The notes: a model not told the origin generated them from the sequence alone. A stretch of DNA of 64,000 nt from Brevibacterium sp. HMSC07C04 (GCF_001815905.1 NZ_KV823280.1:100125-164124), one strand, 5' to 3'. Counted from the first letter of the stretch, positions 26,068 to 35,196 are shown. Numbers and translations: made by a program.

Positions 26068-26969
26068 TTCTGCAGAGCCTCTCCCGGCTGGTCTCCCTGA
26101 ACAATGGGCACGCGCATAGCGTTGCCCCATTCGGTCCAGGAGCCGTCGTAGTTCTTCACGTTTTCAAAGCCCAGCAGGTAGGACAGGACAAACCAGGTAT
26201 GGCTGGAGCGTTCGCCGATCCGGCAGTAAGCGTAGGCCACATCGGTCTTGCCCAATCCGAGATCGTCAATGTAGATCTTGCGCAGTTCCTCAGCCGATTT
26301 GAACGTGCCGTCCTCGTTTGCCGCGGTTGCCCACGGAACGGAGTGCGCGGTCGGAATATGTCCTCCGCGCAGAGCGCCCTCTTCCGGGTAGTCCGGCATG
26401 TGGGTGCGCTCACCGGTGTATTCCTGCGGGCTGCGCACGTCGATCAGCGGGATCTGGCCGATGGCTTCCAGCACCTCTGGCAGGAGAGCACGGATGGGTG
26501 CGTCGTTGCGCTCCACAACCGGGTAATCGGAGCGTTCACGCTGCGGCTTCTCTCGCGTCATTTCGCGGCCTTCGGCCTCCCACTTGGCACGACCGCCGTC
26601 CATGAGCCGCACATCGGCGTGGCCGAACAGCTTGAACACCCACATGGCGTATGCGGCCCACCAGTTGGACTTATCGCCGTAGACGACGATCGTGTCGTCG
26701 CGGCTGATGCCCTTGGAGCTCATCATTTCGGCGAATTCGGGCCCCTGCACGTAGTCGCGAATCACCTGGTCGTTCAGTTCGGTGTGCCAATCGATCTTGA
26801 CGGCGCCGGGAATGTGTCCGCTTTCGTAGAGCAGGACGTCTTCGTCAGATTCGACGATGACAACTCCGGGAATGTTGAGGTTCTCTGCCACCCACGCGGT
26901 GGAGACAAGCGCTTCCGGGTGCGCGTAGTCGGCGAACTTCGGGTCGGTCGTGTCGGGTGAAGCGTTCAC
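26064..26969 (-). CDS. Thiosulfate sulfurtransferase (rhodanese, CysA/SseA type)
   Basis: 301 residues, two rhodanese domains. Start is GTG 26969 with CGGAGG upstream. The inactive N-terminal domain has [13 protein letters not shown]; the active domain has [14 protein letters not shown] and the catalytic Cys249 in [12 protein letters not shown], the typical thiosulfate-type loop. It transfers sulfane sulfur from thiosulfate to a thiol acceptor. The sseA-sufE pair is conserved in mycobacteria and corynebacteria. Confidence 0.93.
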   Translation of the reverse strand: MNASPDTTDPKFADYAHPEALVSTAWVAENLNIPGVVIVESDEDVLLYESGHIPGAVKIDWHTELNDQVIRDYVQGPEFAEMMSSKGISRDDTIVVYGDKSNWWAAYAMWVFKLFGHADVRLMDGGRAKWEAEGREMTREKPQRERSDYPVVERNDAPIRALLPEVLEAIGQIPLIDVRSPQEYTGERTHMPDYPEEGALRGGHIPTAHSVPWATAANEDGTFKSAEELRKIYIDDLGLGKTDVAYAYCRIGERSSHTWFVLSYLLGFENVKNYDGSWTEWGNAMRVPIVQGDQPGEALQK

Positions 26970-27052
26970 TGGGCCTCCGTACGGCTTAGACAATAGGTCA
27001 TTGTTTTCTAGCCTAATAGACATATGTGCCGTCGAAGCAATTGAGGACGACC

Positions 27053-27853
27053 TCAGCTGTCGGCGGTCTGCCCAAGGAAACCGCGAAGCACCGCCAGGAA
27101 TTCCTCCGGCTTTTCTGAATGCACCCAGTGGCCGGCGTCTTTGACCATGACTTTCTGTGCTCGCGGGAAGAGGGCCCGCATCGGCTGATCGTGTTCATTG
27201 CGGATGTACTTCGACTTCGCGCCGCCCATCCACAGGACGGGACCGTCGTAGGTTTCGCCGGCGAAATCGGGGAACGCGTTGATGTCGCTGACCGCGCTGT
27301 TGAGCATGGCTACGTTCGCCTGAAACTCAAAGCCGCTGTCTGTCCGGCGCAGATTCTGTAGCAGAAAACCGCGGACAGTGGAGTCAGACACACCGGCTTC
27401 TTCGAGTTCAGAATCGGCTTGGCCGCGGCTTTTAAGCGCGGCGAGGTCGAGGCCGGCCAGTGCGCTCAGCAGCGGCACAAAGTTGGAGTCCTCCGAACTG
27501 ACCGGCGACATGTCTTCGACAATCAGCGACTTAAACAGCTGCGGTTTGCGCAAGGCGGCGACCATTGCCGTCTTCGCTCCCATCGAATGTCCCAGCAGCA
27601 CCACTGATTCTTCACCGGTTTCGGGAAGCACCGTGGTTTCTATGAACTCGATGACGGCTTGGGCCATGTCCTCGTAGTTGAAATCCTCGGTCCACGGCGA
27701 GCTGCCGTGATTGGGCAGATCCGCCAGGAAGCAGCGGTACTGATCTTCAAGCGCCTTGGCGGCGGTGAGAAAGTTGCGTCCGCGGCCCATCAGGCCGTGG
27801 AGGAAGACGACTGCCGGTCCGGTCGTGCCGTAGGCGGTGTAGGACAACTGCAT
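27053..27853 (-). CDS. Alpha/beta hydrolase (YbfF-like esterase)
   Basis: 266 residues. [13 protein letters not shown] is the oxyanion loop, [12 protein letters not shown] the nucleophile elbow, and [15 protein letters not shown] the histidine. [10 protein letters not shown] is the classic phrase of YbfF/abhydrolase-11 esterases. Cytoplasmic, no signal peptide. Divergent from apt, 95 bases between starts; physiological ester unknown. Confidence 0.85.
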   Translation of the reverse strand: MQLSYTAYGTTGPAVVFLHGLMGRGRNFLTAAKALEDQYRCFLADLPNHGSSPWTEDFNYEDMAQAVIEFIETTVLPETGEESVVLLGHSMGAKTAMVAALRKPQLFKSLIVEDMSPVSSEDSNFVPLLSALAGLDLAALKSRGQADSELEEAGVSDSTVRGFLLQNLRRTDSGFEFQANVAMLNSAVSDINAFPDFAGETYDGPVLWMGGAKSKYIRNEHDQPMRALFPRAQKVMVKDAGHWVHSEKPEEFLAVLRGFLGQTADS

Positions 27854-27935
27854 GGGGCCTCCCTAAACTGATCCGGTGTTTGATCTTAGTCGGCCGCAGC
27901 CGCTCCGCGGGCGAGGTGCCGGTGGGCCCCGCCGC

Positions 27936-27941
27936 TAGACT
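27936..27941 (+). promoter_or_regulatory. -10 box of a leaderless apt transcript
   Basis: TAGACT ends seven bases before the GTG start codon of apt, so the transcript probably begins at or next to the start codon. No ribosome binding site precedes the GTG. Confidence 0.5.
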
Positions 27942-27948
27942 ACGGGGC

Positions 27949-28464
27949 GTGACTGATGATCTTTCTCGCTTGAGCTCGTTTATTCGCGTCATTCCGGACT
28001 ACCCGTCCGAGGACATCCAGTTCCAGGACATTACGCCGCTGCTGGCTGATGCCTGGGCGCTGCGCAGGGCGGCCGAACTCATGGTTGAGCCGTTTGCCGG
28101 ACAGTTCGATGTTGTAGCAGGAATCGAGGCGCGCGGATTCATCTTCGCCGGTGTCGCAGCCGCCTTGACGGGCACGGGCTTTGTGCCGCTGCGCAAAGCC
28201 GGCAAACTGCCGATCGCCGCTGCGCGGGTTGACTACGACCTCGAATACGGTTCGGCGGCAATCGAAGCAAGCGACCAACTGGCCCCCGGAGTGCGGGTGC
28301 TGCTCATCGACGACATCCTCGCCACCGGCGGAACGCTCGCCGCGGGCCTGGAGCTCATCAGCACGCTGGGAGCACAGACAGTCGGAACGTCCGTCCTGCT
28401 GGAGCTGCAGGATCTTGAGGGCCATAGGCGAGTCCCGAACGTGCATTCGCTGTTCGCTGTGTGA
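27949..28464 (+). CDS. apt: Adenine phosphoribosyltransferase
   Basis: 171-residue type I phosphoribosyltransferase: adenine + PRPP to AMP in purine salvage. Start GTG 27949 (VTDDLSRLSSFIRVIPDYPS). FQDITPLLAD, GIEARGFIFAG and the PRPP loop VLLIDDILATGGTLAAG are all family hallmarks. No Shine-Dalgarno sequence is present and a -10 box lies just upstream, which fits leaderless expression. Usually apt is near secDF and relA in corynebacteria; here it stands alone. Confidence 0.95.
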   Translation: MTDDLSRLSSFIRVIPDYPSEDIQFQDITPLLADAWALRRAAELMVEPFAGQFDVVAGIEARGFIFAGVAAALTGTGFVPLRKAGKLPIAAARVDYDLEYGSAAIEASDQLAPGVRVLLIDDILATGGTLAAGLELISTLGAQTVGTSVLLELQDLEGHRRVPNVHSLFAV

Positions 28465-28510
28465 CCGTCGGTGCGGACCCCCTCGGTGCTGCCCGCCCTC
28501 TCGAAGCCAG

Positions 28511-28563
28511 GTTTGCGCTTTAGTGCAGATTCACGCGCTGATGCAGCGCATTAAAGCGCAAAC
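28511..28563. repeat. Nested inverted repeat between apt and the macro-domain gene
   Basis: A perfect 12-bp pair GTTTGCGCTTTA (28511-28522) / TAAAGCGCAAAC (28552-28563) encloses a smaller GCGCTG-ATG-CAGCGC hairpin (28535-28549). Just beyond, at about 28564-28590, an imperfect reverse copy of TGCAGATTCACGCG occurs (seen as CGTGAACCTGCA). It may be a bidirectional terminator of unusual build or a small palindromic repeat element. Confidence 0.6.
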
Positions 28564-28630
28564 CAGCACTACAGCGTGAACCTGCAGTGCGACAGCGCGC
28601 TGCCCAGAGCGTCGAACTGCAGTCGGTGCG

Positions 28631-29152
28631 TCAAGAATCGAGTTGAGCGCGGAAAGCGCGTTCAGCTTTCTCCCCGAAGGGCACCAACACAACCCGACTC
28701 ACGGTGTCCCCGACCTCGTCAGCCATACTCTTGACGGTTTCGACCGCAATGCGGGCGGCATCGTCCATGGGCCAGCCGTACACACCGGCGGAGATGGCCG
28801 GAAACGCAACACTGTGCGCACCAATCCGCTTGGCTTCGCGCAGCGATTCGCGGTAAGCAGACGCCAGTGTCGCCGAACGGTCTTCTTTCTTCGCGTACAC
28901 CGGACCGACGGTGTGGATCACCCAGGATGCGGAAAGCTCTCCCCCGGTTGTTGCGGCAGCCTGGCCCGCAGGCAGCCCATCGGGGTACGACTGCTCGCGC
29001 AGCTGTTTGCACTCGGCCAGAATCGCGGGCCCTCCCGCGCGGTGAATTGCACCGTCAACGCCTCCACCGCCCATGAGCGTGGAGTTTGCCGCGTTGACGA
29101 TCGCGTCGACTTTCTGCTCAGTGATATCGCCCGGTTCAATGATCAGTTCCAT
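28631..29152 (-). CDS. Macro-domain protein (O-acetyl-ADP-ribose deacetylase, YmdB-like)
   Basis: 173 residues from ATG 29152 with AGGAG upstream. VDAIVNAANSTLMGGGGVDG is the ADP-ribose-binding and catalytic loop of YmdB/MacroD-type enzymes, and AFPAISAGVYGWPMDDAA is the second loop. These proteins hydrolyse O-acetyl-ADP-ribose made by sirtuins or remove mono-ADP-ribose from proteins. Lies 40 bases downstream of the DUF488 gene on the same strand. Confidence 0.92.
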   Translation of the reverse strand: MELIIEPGDITEQKVDAIVNAANSTLMGGGGVDGAIHRAGGPAILAECKQLREQSYPDGLPAGQAAATTGGELSASWVIHTVGPVYAKKEDRSATLASAYRESLREAKRIGAHSVAFPAISAGVYGWPMDDAARIAVETVKSMADEVGDTVSRVVLVPFGEKAERAFRAQLDS

Positions 29153-29192
29153 GCCTATCGCTCCTCTGTGCGGTCGAAAACGGCTGACCGTT

Positions 29193-29561
29193 TCAGGCGC
29201 TGTCCTGCAGCCACTGGGCAAGTACGGGCACGTGGGAGTGCTCAACGTCTTTGGCGGCTGTCAGCAGGGTGACGTGGGCGCTGTGGGAAAGCCGCTCGGC
29301 AAGGGCTGCGGCTTCGCTGTTCTCATCGAGCTCCGCCCGGTACCGGCTTTGGAATTCCTGCCAGCGGCCTTCGCGGTCGTCGTGGAACCACGACCGCAGC
29401 TGGCTGCTGGGGGCAGCGTCTTTGGCCCACTCGTCGATGTTGAGGTCTTCTTTCTTGATGCCTCGGGGCCACATGCGATCCACGAGGACACGGGTGCCCT
29501 TTGTCTCGGACTCTTCTCCGTAGGTCCGCCGGAAGGTCCACTTCGAACTGAGCTCAGCCAT
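29193..29561 (-). CDS. DUF488 family protein
   Basis: 122 residues from ATG 29561 with AAAGGAG upstream. RVLVDRMWPRGIKKEDL plus NIDEWAKDAAPSSQLRSWF and TLLTAAKD define the YeaO-like DUF488 family. No biochemical function is established for this branch. Followed by the macro-domain gene, with which it may be co-transcribed. Confidence 0.88.
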   Translation of the reverse strand: MAELSSKWTFRRTYGEESETKGTRVLVDRMWPRGIKKEDLNIDEWAKDAAPSSQLRSWFHDDREGRWQEFQSRYRAELDENSEAAALAERLSHSAHVTLLTAAKDVEHSHVPVLAQWLQDSA

Positions 29562-29634
29562 TGCGGCTCCTTTCACTGTGCTTTTCTGATTCCCAGTGCC
29601 TCGCTACACCCCGGGTGAGGCGAGCGGACACGGC

Positions 29635-31641
29635 TCAGCGCTTGTTCATGCGCTTGGCGCGCTTGCGTGCTTCCTTCTCCAGTTTGGCGCGTTCGCGGCG
29701 CTGTTCCTTTGTCATGGAGTCAAGCTGTCCGTGCGGGTCGAGGTATTCGCCGGTTTCGTAGTCGTATGGCACCGGATTGCCCTCGGAATCGGTGCGCTGG
29801 TACCAGTCGGTGGCTTCTGACGATGTCGAATCGAACCCGTACCCGGCGGAGTACTCCGAGTTCGGTTCGGTCTGCACAACTTTGACGGCAAAGTTATCGC
29901 CGTAGTTCTCCAGCCCGTAGCGCACGGCGCTGTCGAGGATTTTGCGCTGGTAGTTCTGCCGGTACGTGCGCGGGTCGCTGCGCAGTGCCTTCCACAGTCC
30001 AACGCACATGAGCACGATGATCACCGAGAACGGAAGCGCTGTGATGACGATGAGGTTCTGCAGGCCGGTCAGAGCGTCGTCTCCGCCGGTCAGCAAGATC
30101 ACGATGGCGATTCCCGCCATGCACAGCGACCAGAACACGGTCACACCGCGGCGTGGGAAGGGATTGCCCTTCTGCGCAAGCTGCGAGTTGACCAGCGATG
30201 CTGAATCAGCGGTTGTGATGAAGAAAATCGCCAGCATGAACATGAGCAGCGGCGCCACAATCTGCCCGCCGGGCAGGTGGTCGAGGACAATGAAGATGGT
30301 CTCTTCCGGTGCGGGCATTTCACCGGTTCCGCCGGTGACTGCGCCCGCAGTGTGTTCAAGGTAGATCGCGGTGCCGCCCAGGATGGTGAATGCGAGCACG
30401 ATGATCGACGATGGGATGAGCAGCACGCCCATGACGAACTGGCGGATGGTGCGACCACGGGAGATCTTCGCGGTGAAGATGCCGACGAACGGCGACCAGC
30501 TGACCCACCACGCCCAGTAGAAGATCGTCCAGTTGGTCAGGAACTCTTCCGTGTCGTCGCCTTCGGACATGTTGCGTGCCAGCATTGTCGGCAGTTCGCC
30601 CACGTAGTCGATGACAACACCCGGTACGACGTTGAGCAGGAACGCAGTGGGACCGACGATGAGGAAGAAGAACGCCAGGCCCACCGACAGCCACATATTG
30701 GTGTTCGACAGCAGGCGAATGCCCTTCGAAACACCGGATACTGCGGATATGATGGTGCCGATTGTCAGCACCATGATGATGAGAATGGCGATCGTGTTGC
30801 CGGTCGTGTTCCAGCCGGTGACAACCTCTGCGCCGCGGGCGATCTGCAGTGCGCCGATGCCCAGCGAGGCGGCGGTTCCGAACAGGGTCGCGATGATAGC
30901 CAGACCGTCGATGATCCTCGAACCCAGCGAGTTCGAGTCACCCGTGATGAAGCTGAGGATGGACGACATAAGCGGCACACGGCCGCGACGGAACGAGAAG
31001 TAGGCAACAGCCAGGCCGACAATCGCGTAGATGGCCCACGCGTTGAGGCCCCAGTGCAGCGCTGTCTGCACGAGACCGCCGACGATCGCGGGGTCGGTGC
31101 CGCCTTCATATGCGTTCGGCCGCGGCTGAAGGTAATGCAGCAGCGGTTCATAGGGGCCGAAGAAGATCAGCGCAATGCCGATTCCTGCCGCAAACAGCAT
31201 GGCCGCCCACGAACCGGTGGAGAATTCGGGCTTTTCGCCGTCGAGCCCAAGGGGAATGCGGCCGGCTCGGCTGAAGGCCAGCACCAACAGGAAGACGAGC
31301 AGACCGGCTGCGATCACCGTGAATATCCAGCCGAGGTTCTGCATAGTCCAGGTGAGCATGGTGCCGGAGATGCTCTTCACAGCTTCTGGCTGAACAATGC
31401 CCCAGGCCACGAAGGAAATGATCAGCGCACCGACAACCACAAGAATCGGCTTGTCAATGCCGTAGCGAACGCGCTGATCTTCGATGGACACGCCGGGTAC
31501 CAGGGCGGGGTGAACCCCGTGCGGATATTTTGGCGGTTGGAAGATCTTCTTGCCCGCACGCAGGGTCTTATCGAGCTTGCTGTGGGGCTTTTCCGGCGGA
31601 GTGTCCTCTGCTTTCGAAGGCGTCTGTGGTTTGTCGTTCAT
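29635..31641 (-). CDS. BCCT-family osmolyte transporter
   Basis: 668-residue secondary transporter for trimethylammonium or related compatible solutes (betaine, choline, carnitine, ectoine). Twelve membrane segments start at about residue 65 after a charged N-terminal tail. The BCCT signature is TNWTIFYWAWWVSWSPFVGIF-like (residues around 375), and the ATLFGTAASLGIGALQ segment lies in the substrate/sodium region. The C-terminal tail of about 110 residues ends in a strongly basic stretch (RERAKLEKEARKRAKRMNKR), as in osmosensing BetP-type carriers. Exact solute not determinable; the tail lengths recall LcoP/EctP. Confidence 0.9.
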   Translation of the reverse strand: MNDKPQTPSKAEDTPPEKPHSKLDKTLRAGKKIFQPPKYPHGVHPALVPGVSIEDQRVRYGIDKPILVVVGALIISFVAWGIVQPEAVKSISGTMLTWTMQNLGWIFTVIAAGLLVFLLVLAFSRAGRIPLGLDGEKPEFSTGSWAAMLFAAGIGIALIFFGPYEPLLHYLQPRPNAYEGGTDPAIVGGLVQTALHWGLNAWAIYAIVGLAVAYFSFRRGRVPLMSSILSFITGDSNSLGSRIIDGLAIIATLFGTAASLGIGALQIARGAEVVTGWNTTGNTIAILIIMVLTIGTIISAVSGVSKGIRLLSNTNMWLSVGLAFFFLIVGPTAFLLNVVPGVVIDYVGELPTMLARNMSEGDDTEEFLTNWTIFYWAWWVSWSPFVGIFTAKISRGRTIRQFVMGVLLIPSSIIVLAFTILGGTAIYLEHTAGAVTGGTGEMPAPEETIFIVLDHLPGGQIVAPLLMFMLAIFFITTADSASLVNSQLAQKGNPFPRRGVTVFWSLCMAGIAIVILLTGGDDALTGLQNLIVITALPFSVIIVLMCVGLWKALRSDPRTYRQNYQRKILDSAVRYGLENYGDNFAVKVVQTEPNSEYSAGYGFDSTSSEATDWYQRTDSEGNPVPYDYETGEYLDPHGQLDSMTKEQRRERAKLEKEARKRAKRMNKR

Positions 31642-31712
31642 AGTTTTCTACCTTAGGAAACCGCAGAACTATTGCAAGGACACCGTTTTTCGGAGGGGAA
31701 AGCAGAACAGAA

Positions 31713-31744
31713 GCACGAGGCGGAAGTCGCCTTCCGCCTCGTGC
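31713..31744 (-). terminator. Terminator after the small hypothetical gene
   Basis: Perfect 14-bp stem GCACGAGGCGGAAG with its complement and a four-base loop, downstream of the minus-strand gene at 31769-32026 and upstream of the BCCT gene. Confidence 0.8.
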
Positions 31745-31768
31745 CTTGGGGTTGTTCGCTGAGCTGAG

Positions 31769-32026
31769 TCAGACAGCTGCCGCCCTCTGGCGGGCCCGGT
31801 TGTAGTTGAGGAGGCCGCGCACCCAGGGGGCGTAGTCTTCGCGCGGGACTTTTTCGGAAAAGACGTCCGTTTGTGCGTCGTAGGCGAAGTTGTCGTTGAG
31901 AACAGCCAGTCGAATGAACTCTTCGCAGGCGCTTTCGGGAATGCCGAATTCCTCGGCGAACTGCTCGCGGCTGAACGCAGCGGGTGCGGTTTCTGTGAAC
32001 GGGCGGATGTTTACATCTGTCTTCAT
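31769..32026 (-). CDS. Small conserved-looking hypothetical protein
   Basis: 85 residues from ATG 32026, with AGAAGGG upstream. I do not recognise a family. The chain reads MKTDVNIRPFTET, then a helix region with FAEEFGIPESACEEFIRLAVLN and an end rich in Arg (YNRARQRAAAV). It is soluble, mildly acidic and could be a small helical DNA- or protein-binding domain. It has its own ribosome site and terminator, so it is likely real. Divergent from the aldo/keto reductase gene. Confidence 0.6.
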   Translation of the reverse strand: MKTDVNIRPFTETAPAAFSREQFAEEFGIPESACEEFIRLAVLNDNFAYDAQTDVFSEKVPREDYAPWVRGLLNYNRARQRAAAV

Positions 32027-32106
32027 CACCCTTCTATTCAAGCAAACGCCGCGCGCAGCTCCCAGGCGACCCCACAGCGCGGCTGACATTCTGCCCGGTG
32101 CGCACC

Positions 32107-32112
32107 TAGGCT
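32107..32112 (+). promoter_or_regulatory. -10 box of a leaderless aldo/keto reductase transcript
   Basis: TAGGCT ends six bases before the ATG at 32119, and no Shine-Dalgarno sequence is present. The arrangement copies that at apt. Confidence 0.45.
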
Positions 32113-32118
32113 GGGCGT

Positions 32119-33096
32119 ATGAGTGATAGCACGCAGATGAAGTACAACCGCCTGGGCCGTGCGGGCCTCAAAGTGAGCGAACTGTCGTTCGGTTCGTGGG
32201 TCACATTCGGCGATTCCATCGACACCGGTCTTGCCAAAGAGTGCATGCAGACAGCTGCCGAGGCGGGTGTGAACTTCTTCGACAACGCCGAGGTCTATGC
32301 CGGTGGGAAGTCCGAAGAGATCATGGGCCGGGCTATTGAAGAGCTCGGCTGGAAGCGCAGTTCCTATGTCATTTCGACCAAGCTGTTCTGGGGCATTGAG
32401 GACAACGTCAATCTCAAGAACACCCTCAACCGCAAGTATCTGATGCAGGGCATTGACGGCTCGCTTGAGCGCTTGGGGCTTGACTTCGTCGACCTTGTCT
32501 TCTGCCACCGTCCAGACCCGGAGACGACCCTGGAGGAAACGGTGTGGGCGATGAGCGACATCGTCTCCAGCGGCAAGGCTCTCTACTGGGGAACCTCCGA
32601 ATGGTCTGCCGAGGAGATCCGCGGCGCCTACGAAATCGCAGAGCGCCACCACCTGCACAAGCCCTACATGGAACAGCCGCAGTACAACCTGCTCAACCGC
32701 ACCCGCGTGGAAGACGAGTACGCGCGCCTCTATGACGACATCGGGCTGGGTCTGACCACGTGGAGCCCGCTTGCAGGCGGCATCCTCACAGGCAAGTACC
32801 TCGACGGCGTTCCCGAAGGTTCACGTGCGACGGCACAAGGCCACAGCCATTTGGCCGAAGAGTCCGCAAAGCGGGAAACTGCTGACCGGGTGCGCCGCGT
32901 TGTCGACATGGCCCGCGACCTCGATGTCACACCGGCGCAGCTGTCATTGGCCTGGCTGCTCAAGAACCCGCGTGTTTCGACGGTCATCACGGGAGCAAGC
33001 TCCGTCGACCAGGTCACGGACAATATGGGTGCACTCGCGGCCAAGGAGCGCCTTGACGACAGCGCCAAAGCTCAGCTGGACGAGATCTTCAGCTGA
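32119..33096 (+). CDS. Aldo/keto reductase (voltage-gated K channel beta-subunit-like)
   Basis: 325-residue NADPH-dependent TIM-barrel reductase. [18 protein letters not shown] carries the catalytic Asp and Tyr, ISTKLFWG the Lys and DLVFCHRPD the His. The [22 protein letters not shown] helix is typical of the Kv-beta/YghZ subgroup (AKR6/14), whose bacterial members reduce reactive aldehydes such as methylglyoxal. The C-terminal [15 protein letters not shown] binds the coenzyme. Expression seems leaderless. Confidence 0.93.
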   Translation: MSDSTQMKYNRLGRAGLKVSELSFGSWVTFGDSIDTGLAKECMQTAAEAGVNFFDNAEVYAGGKSEEIMGRAIEELGWKRSSYVISTKLFWGIEDNVNLKNTLNRKYLMQGIDGSLERLGLDFVDLVFCHRPDPETTLEETVWAMSDIVSSGKALYWGTSEWSAEEIRGAYEIAERHHLHKPYMEQPQYNLLNRTRVEDEYARLYDDIGLGLTTWSPLAGGILTGKYLDGVPEGSRATAQGHSHLAEESAKRETADRVRRVVDMARDLDVTPAQLSLAWLLKNPRVSTVITGASSVDQVTDNMGALAAKERLDDSAKAQLDEIFS

Positions 33097-33173
33097 ATCC
33101 GTAAGGCAGAGTGCTCTGCAAGGCGGGGCGCTCTGCACGGACAGTGCCGAAGCATCCGGCTGCCCGGCAGGCT

Positions 33174-34019
33174 TTACGCACCCGGTGCAGGGTCGATCTG
33201 CCAGCGGGTCAGCGGCTCTGCTTCGGCCGTCAGGGCTGGCCGGTAGGCGGCTTCACCCGCGGCGTGCACTTTGATGAACGCCGTGATGCGCGACAGAATG
33301 CGCGGGTCGTTGATGATTCCGCTGTCGTGTCGGCCGGCAATCCGGGTGAGCATCGCGCGCTGCCGCGACTTCTTCATGCTGGTGTAGATGGGCCGGGCGT
33401 GTTCGCTCATGGGTGCGACCGTGTCGTTGCTGCCGCCGACAATGAGCACCGGCGCTGTGACCTTGCTGAAGCCGCGCTTGGCCCACGGGTTGAGGGCGAC
33501 GACCGCGGAGACGCTTTCGCGCTCCGCGGCGATCAAGGATCCTCCCCCGCCCATGGAATAGCCGACGAAGGCGGTTTTCGCGGGGTCGATGACGCTTGCC
33601 CATTCACCGCGGCCGCGTGCGTCGTCGAGTGCGCTGAGGATCTGTTCGGCTCGGTTTTCCGGAAACGCCTTCGGTTCGATTGAACCGGCGGCAAGAACCG
33701 CACAGCCGTGGGTGGCAAGCCGTTTGCCGATGATGTGCATTTCCTCCGCCCTGCCCGTATAGCCGGGGAAGGTCACGACCACGGGGCAGCGGTTCTGCGG
33801 TTCTCGGGGCCAGAAAAGGGTGGCAGCGCCGTAGCCGGGTGTCCTGACCAGGCGCGACTGGAGGAGTTTGTGGGGTCCGGGAACGCGCACATCAGCGGCG
33901 GAAGCACTGACCGCACCGAACTGTCCCGGCTGTGTGCGGGCAGCGGGCATGACTGTCAGTGCGGCGGCTGCGAGGCTGCCGAGTGCAAATGATCGTCTGC
34001 TGACGAACCTGCCGGACAT
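33174..34019 (-). CDS. Tat-exported cutinase/PETase-like alpha/beta hydrolase
   Basis: 281 residues from ATG 34019 with AGGAG upstream. A twin-arginine signal (VSRRSFALGSLAAAALT, residues 7-23) predicts export by the Tat system. The mature part follows the actinobacterial cutinase plan: GYGAATLFWPRE, TFPGYTGRAEEM (oxyanion Tyr87), NRAEQILSALD, GYSMGGGGSL (Ser155, Met156), LNPWA, VGGSNDTVAP (Asp199) and AGRHDSG (His231). This is the layout of Thermobifida cutinases and PET hydrolases. The C-terminal disulfide of those enzymes is absent. True substrate unknown: lipid, suberin/cutin-like or synthetic ester. Confidence 0.85.
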   Translation of the reverse strand: MSGRFVSRRSFALGSLAAAALTVMPAARTQPGQFGAVSASAADVRVPGPHKLLQSRLVRTPGYGAATLFWPREPQNRCPVVVTFPGYTGRAEEMHIIGKRLATHGCAVLAAGSIEPKAFPENRAEQILSALDDARGRGEWASVIDPAKTAFVGYSMGGGGSLIAAERESVSAVVALNPWAKRGFSKVTAPVLIVGGSNDTVAPMSEHARPIYTSMKKSRQRAMLTRIAGRHDSGIINDPRILSRITAFIKVHAAGEAAYRPALTAEAEPLTRWQIDPAPGA

Positions 34020-34126
34020 GGCACTCCTGGAATGTGGGGAAGACCCATTCAATGTAACGCCCGCCTGCTCGTTTTCGGCTGAAGTGCCGACCGGGCGTGT
34101 TGGTCTGCCCGGCTGTCTGGGGAGGC

Positions 34127-34786
34127 TCAGGACTGACGAGGCGCCGCCTGCTTCCGCTCGGTCCGCGCCTTTTCGATGAAGGCCCTAATGAGTTCGGGAT
34201 CCTTCACTCCCCGACTGGATTCCACGCCGGATGACACATCGACGCCGATCGCCCCCGATGAAGCCGCAGCTTGCGCGACGTTGTCGGGTGTCAGGCCTCC
34301 GGCGAGGACAAACGGCCCGCGGTCGCGTTCATGCAGCTGTGTTTGGTCCCAGCGCTGGCCTGCACCCGGCGCGGGAGCATCAAGCAGCAGGAGGTCGTCA
34401 CCATAGGCACCGGCGCGGGCTTCAGGGTCGTGAGCGAGCGACACAGCACGCCACAGCTTCAGACCCGGTGCCGCAGCGCGTGCGGCAGTGAAATCAGAGT
34501 GCTCGTAGTGGCCATGCAGCTGCAGAGCATCAGCGCCGATCCGCTGAGCCATAGAAGCAGCACCAGCCGCGTCCATGTCGAAGACCACGAGAACAGCGAG
34601 TGCTGACCCCGCCTCGTGAATCCACGTGACAATCTGTTTCGCGGTGTCCTCGTCCACGTGCCGCGGCGAGGGTCCGTAGTGCATGATGCCCAGAGCATCC
34701 GCACCGGCGTCAACGGCAACCCGCACGTCTTCGCGTGTTCGCACACCGCAGATTTTCACAAACAGAGATTCGCTCACGGTAGTCAT
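34127..34786 (-). CDS. trpF: Phosphoribosylanthranilate isomerase-like protein (TrpF)
   Basis: 219-residue TIM barrel. VKICGVRTREDV holds the catalytic cysteine, ALQLHGHYE and LLLDAPAPGAGQRWD follow, then VLAGGLTPDNV and GVDVSSGVESSRGVKD with the phosphate site, all in TrpF order. TrpF isomerises N-(5-phosphoribosyl)anthranilate in tryptophan synthesis. The gene is not with other trp genes; it is the last of three overlapping genes (symporter, YchJ-like, trpF; ATGA overlap with the YchJ-like stop). In corynebacteria trpC and trpF are often fused, so this could be the sole TrpF or a spare. Confidence 0.85.
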   Translation of the reverse strand: MTTVSESLFVKICGVRTREDVRVAVDAGADALGIMHYGPSPRHVDEDTAKQIVTWIHEAGSALAVLVVFDMDAAGAASMAQRIGADALQLHGHYEHSDFTAARAAAPGLKLWRAVSLAHDPEARAGAYGDDLLLLDAPAPGAGQRWDQTQLHERDRGPFVLAGGLTPDNVAQAAASSGAIGVDVSSGVESSRGVKDPELIRAFIEKARTERKQAAPRQS

Positions 34787-35196
34787 CCTGCACTTTCGTG
34801 TTCACCGTCGACGTAGAACCAGCGACCGGCGCGTGTCACAAAGGACGAACGCTCCCGCATGGTGCCCGGCTGACCGCCGACACGGTAATGGGCCGCGAAC
34901 TCGACGATTCCCGTCGAATCACCCGCTCCTCCGTCGACCGTGTCGAGGATGTCAAGAGAAGTCCACTCCACCTCGGGATCAGGCTGTGTATCAGTCGGCC
35001 GGGTGCGAGGATGCCAGGTGCGGAACAGATAGTCGGCATCGTGCAGGACAAAAGCCGTAAAGCGCGAGCGCATGAGCGCTTCAGCCGTGTCCGCTGTACG
35101 AGTTCCCTCAAGCAGAGGCAGACAGCACTCGCCCAGGGCACTCCCGCGGGGCAGGCCGCCGCATGGGCACACGTCAGAGGTAGGGCGTGGAATCAT
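34783..35196 (-). CDS. YchJ-like (UPF0225) protein with SEC-C-type zinc motif
   Basis: 137 residues. The N-terminal CPCGGLPRGSALGECCLPLL is the CxC...CC zinc-binding type of YchJ/SEC-C proteins; the middle SRFTAFVLHDADYLFRTWHP and the NTF2-like C-terminal domain (IVEFAAHYRVGG, GRWFYVDGE) match the family. Function unknown. The start shares TGATG with the symporter stop, so translation is coupled. Confidence 0.88.
   Translation of the reverse strand: MIPRPTSDVCPCGGLPRGSALGECCLPLLEGTRTADTAEALMRSRFTAFVLHDADYLFRTWHPRTRPTDTQPDPEVEWTSLDILDTVDGGAGDSTGIVEFAAHYRVGGQPGTMRERSSFVTRAGRWFYVDGEHESAG

Noticed and set aside
30277..31656. 459-residue open frame opposite the BCCT transporter
   Set aside because: Shadow of the transporter gene; sequence is low-complexity Asp/Arg/His/Gln without domains.
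33097..33173. Terminator between the aldo/keto reductase and cutinase-like genes
   Set aside because: GCAGAG/CTCTGC and other short palindromes are present, but loops are too small or stems too broken to call.
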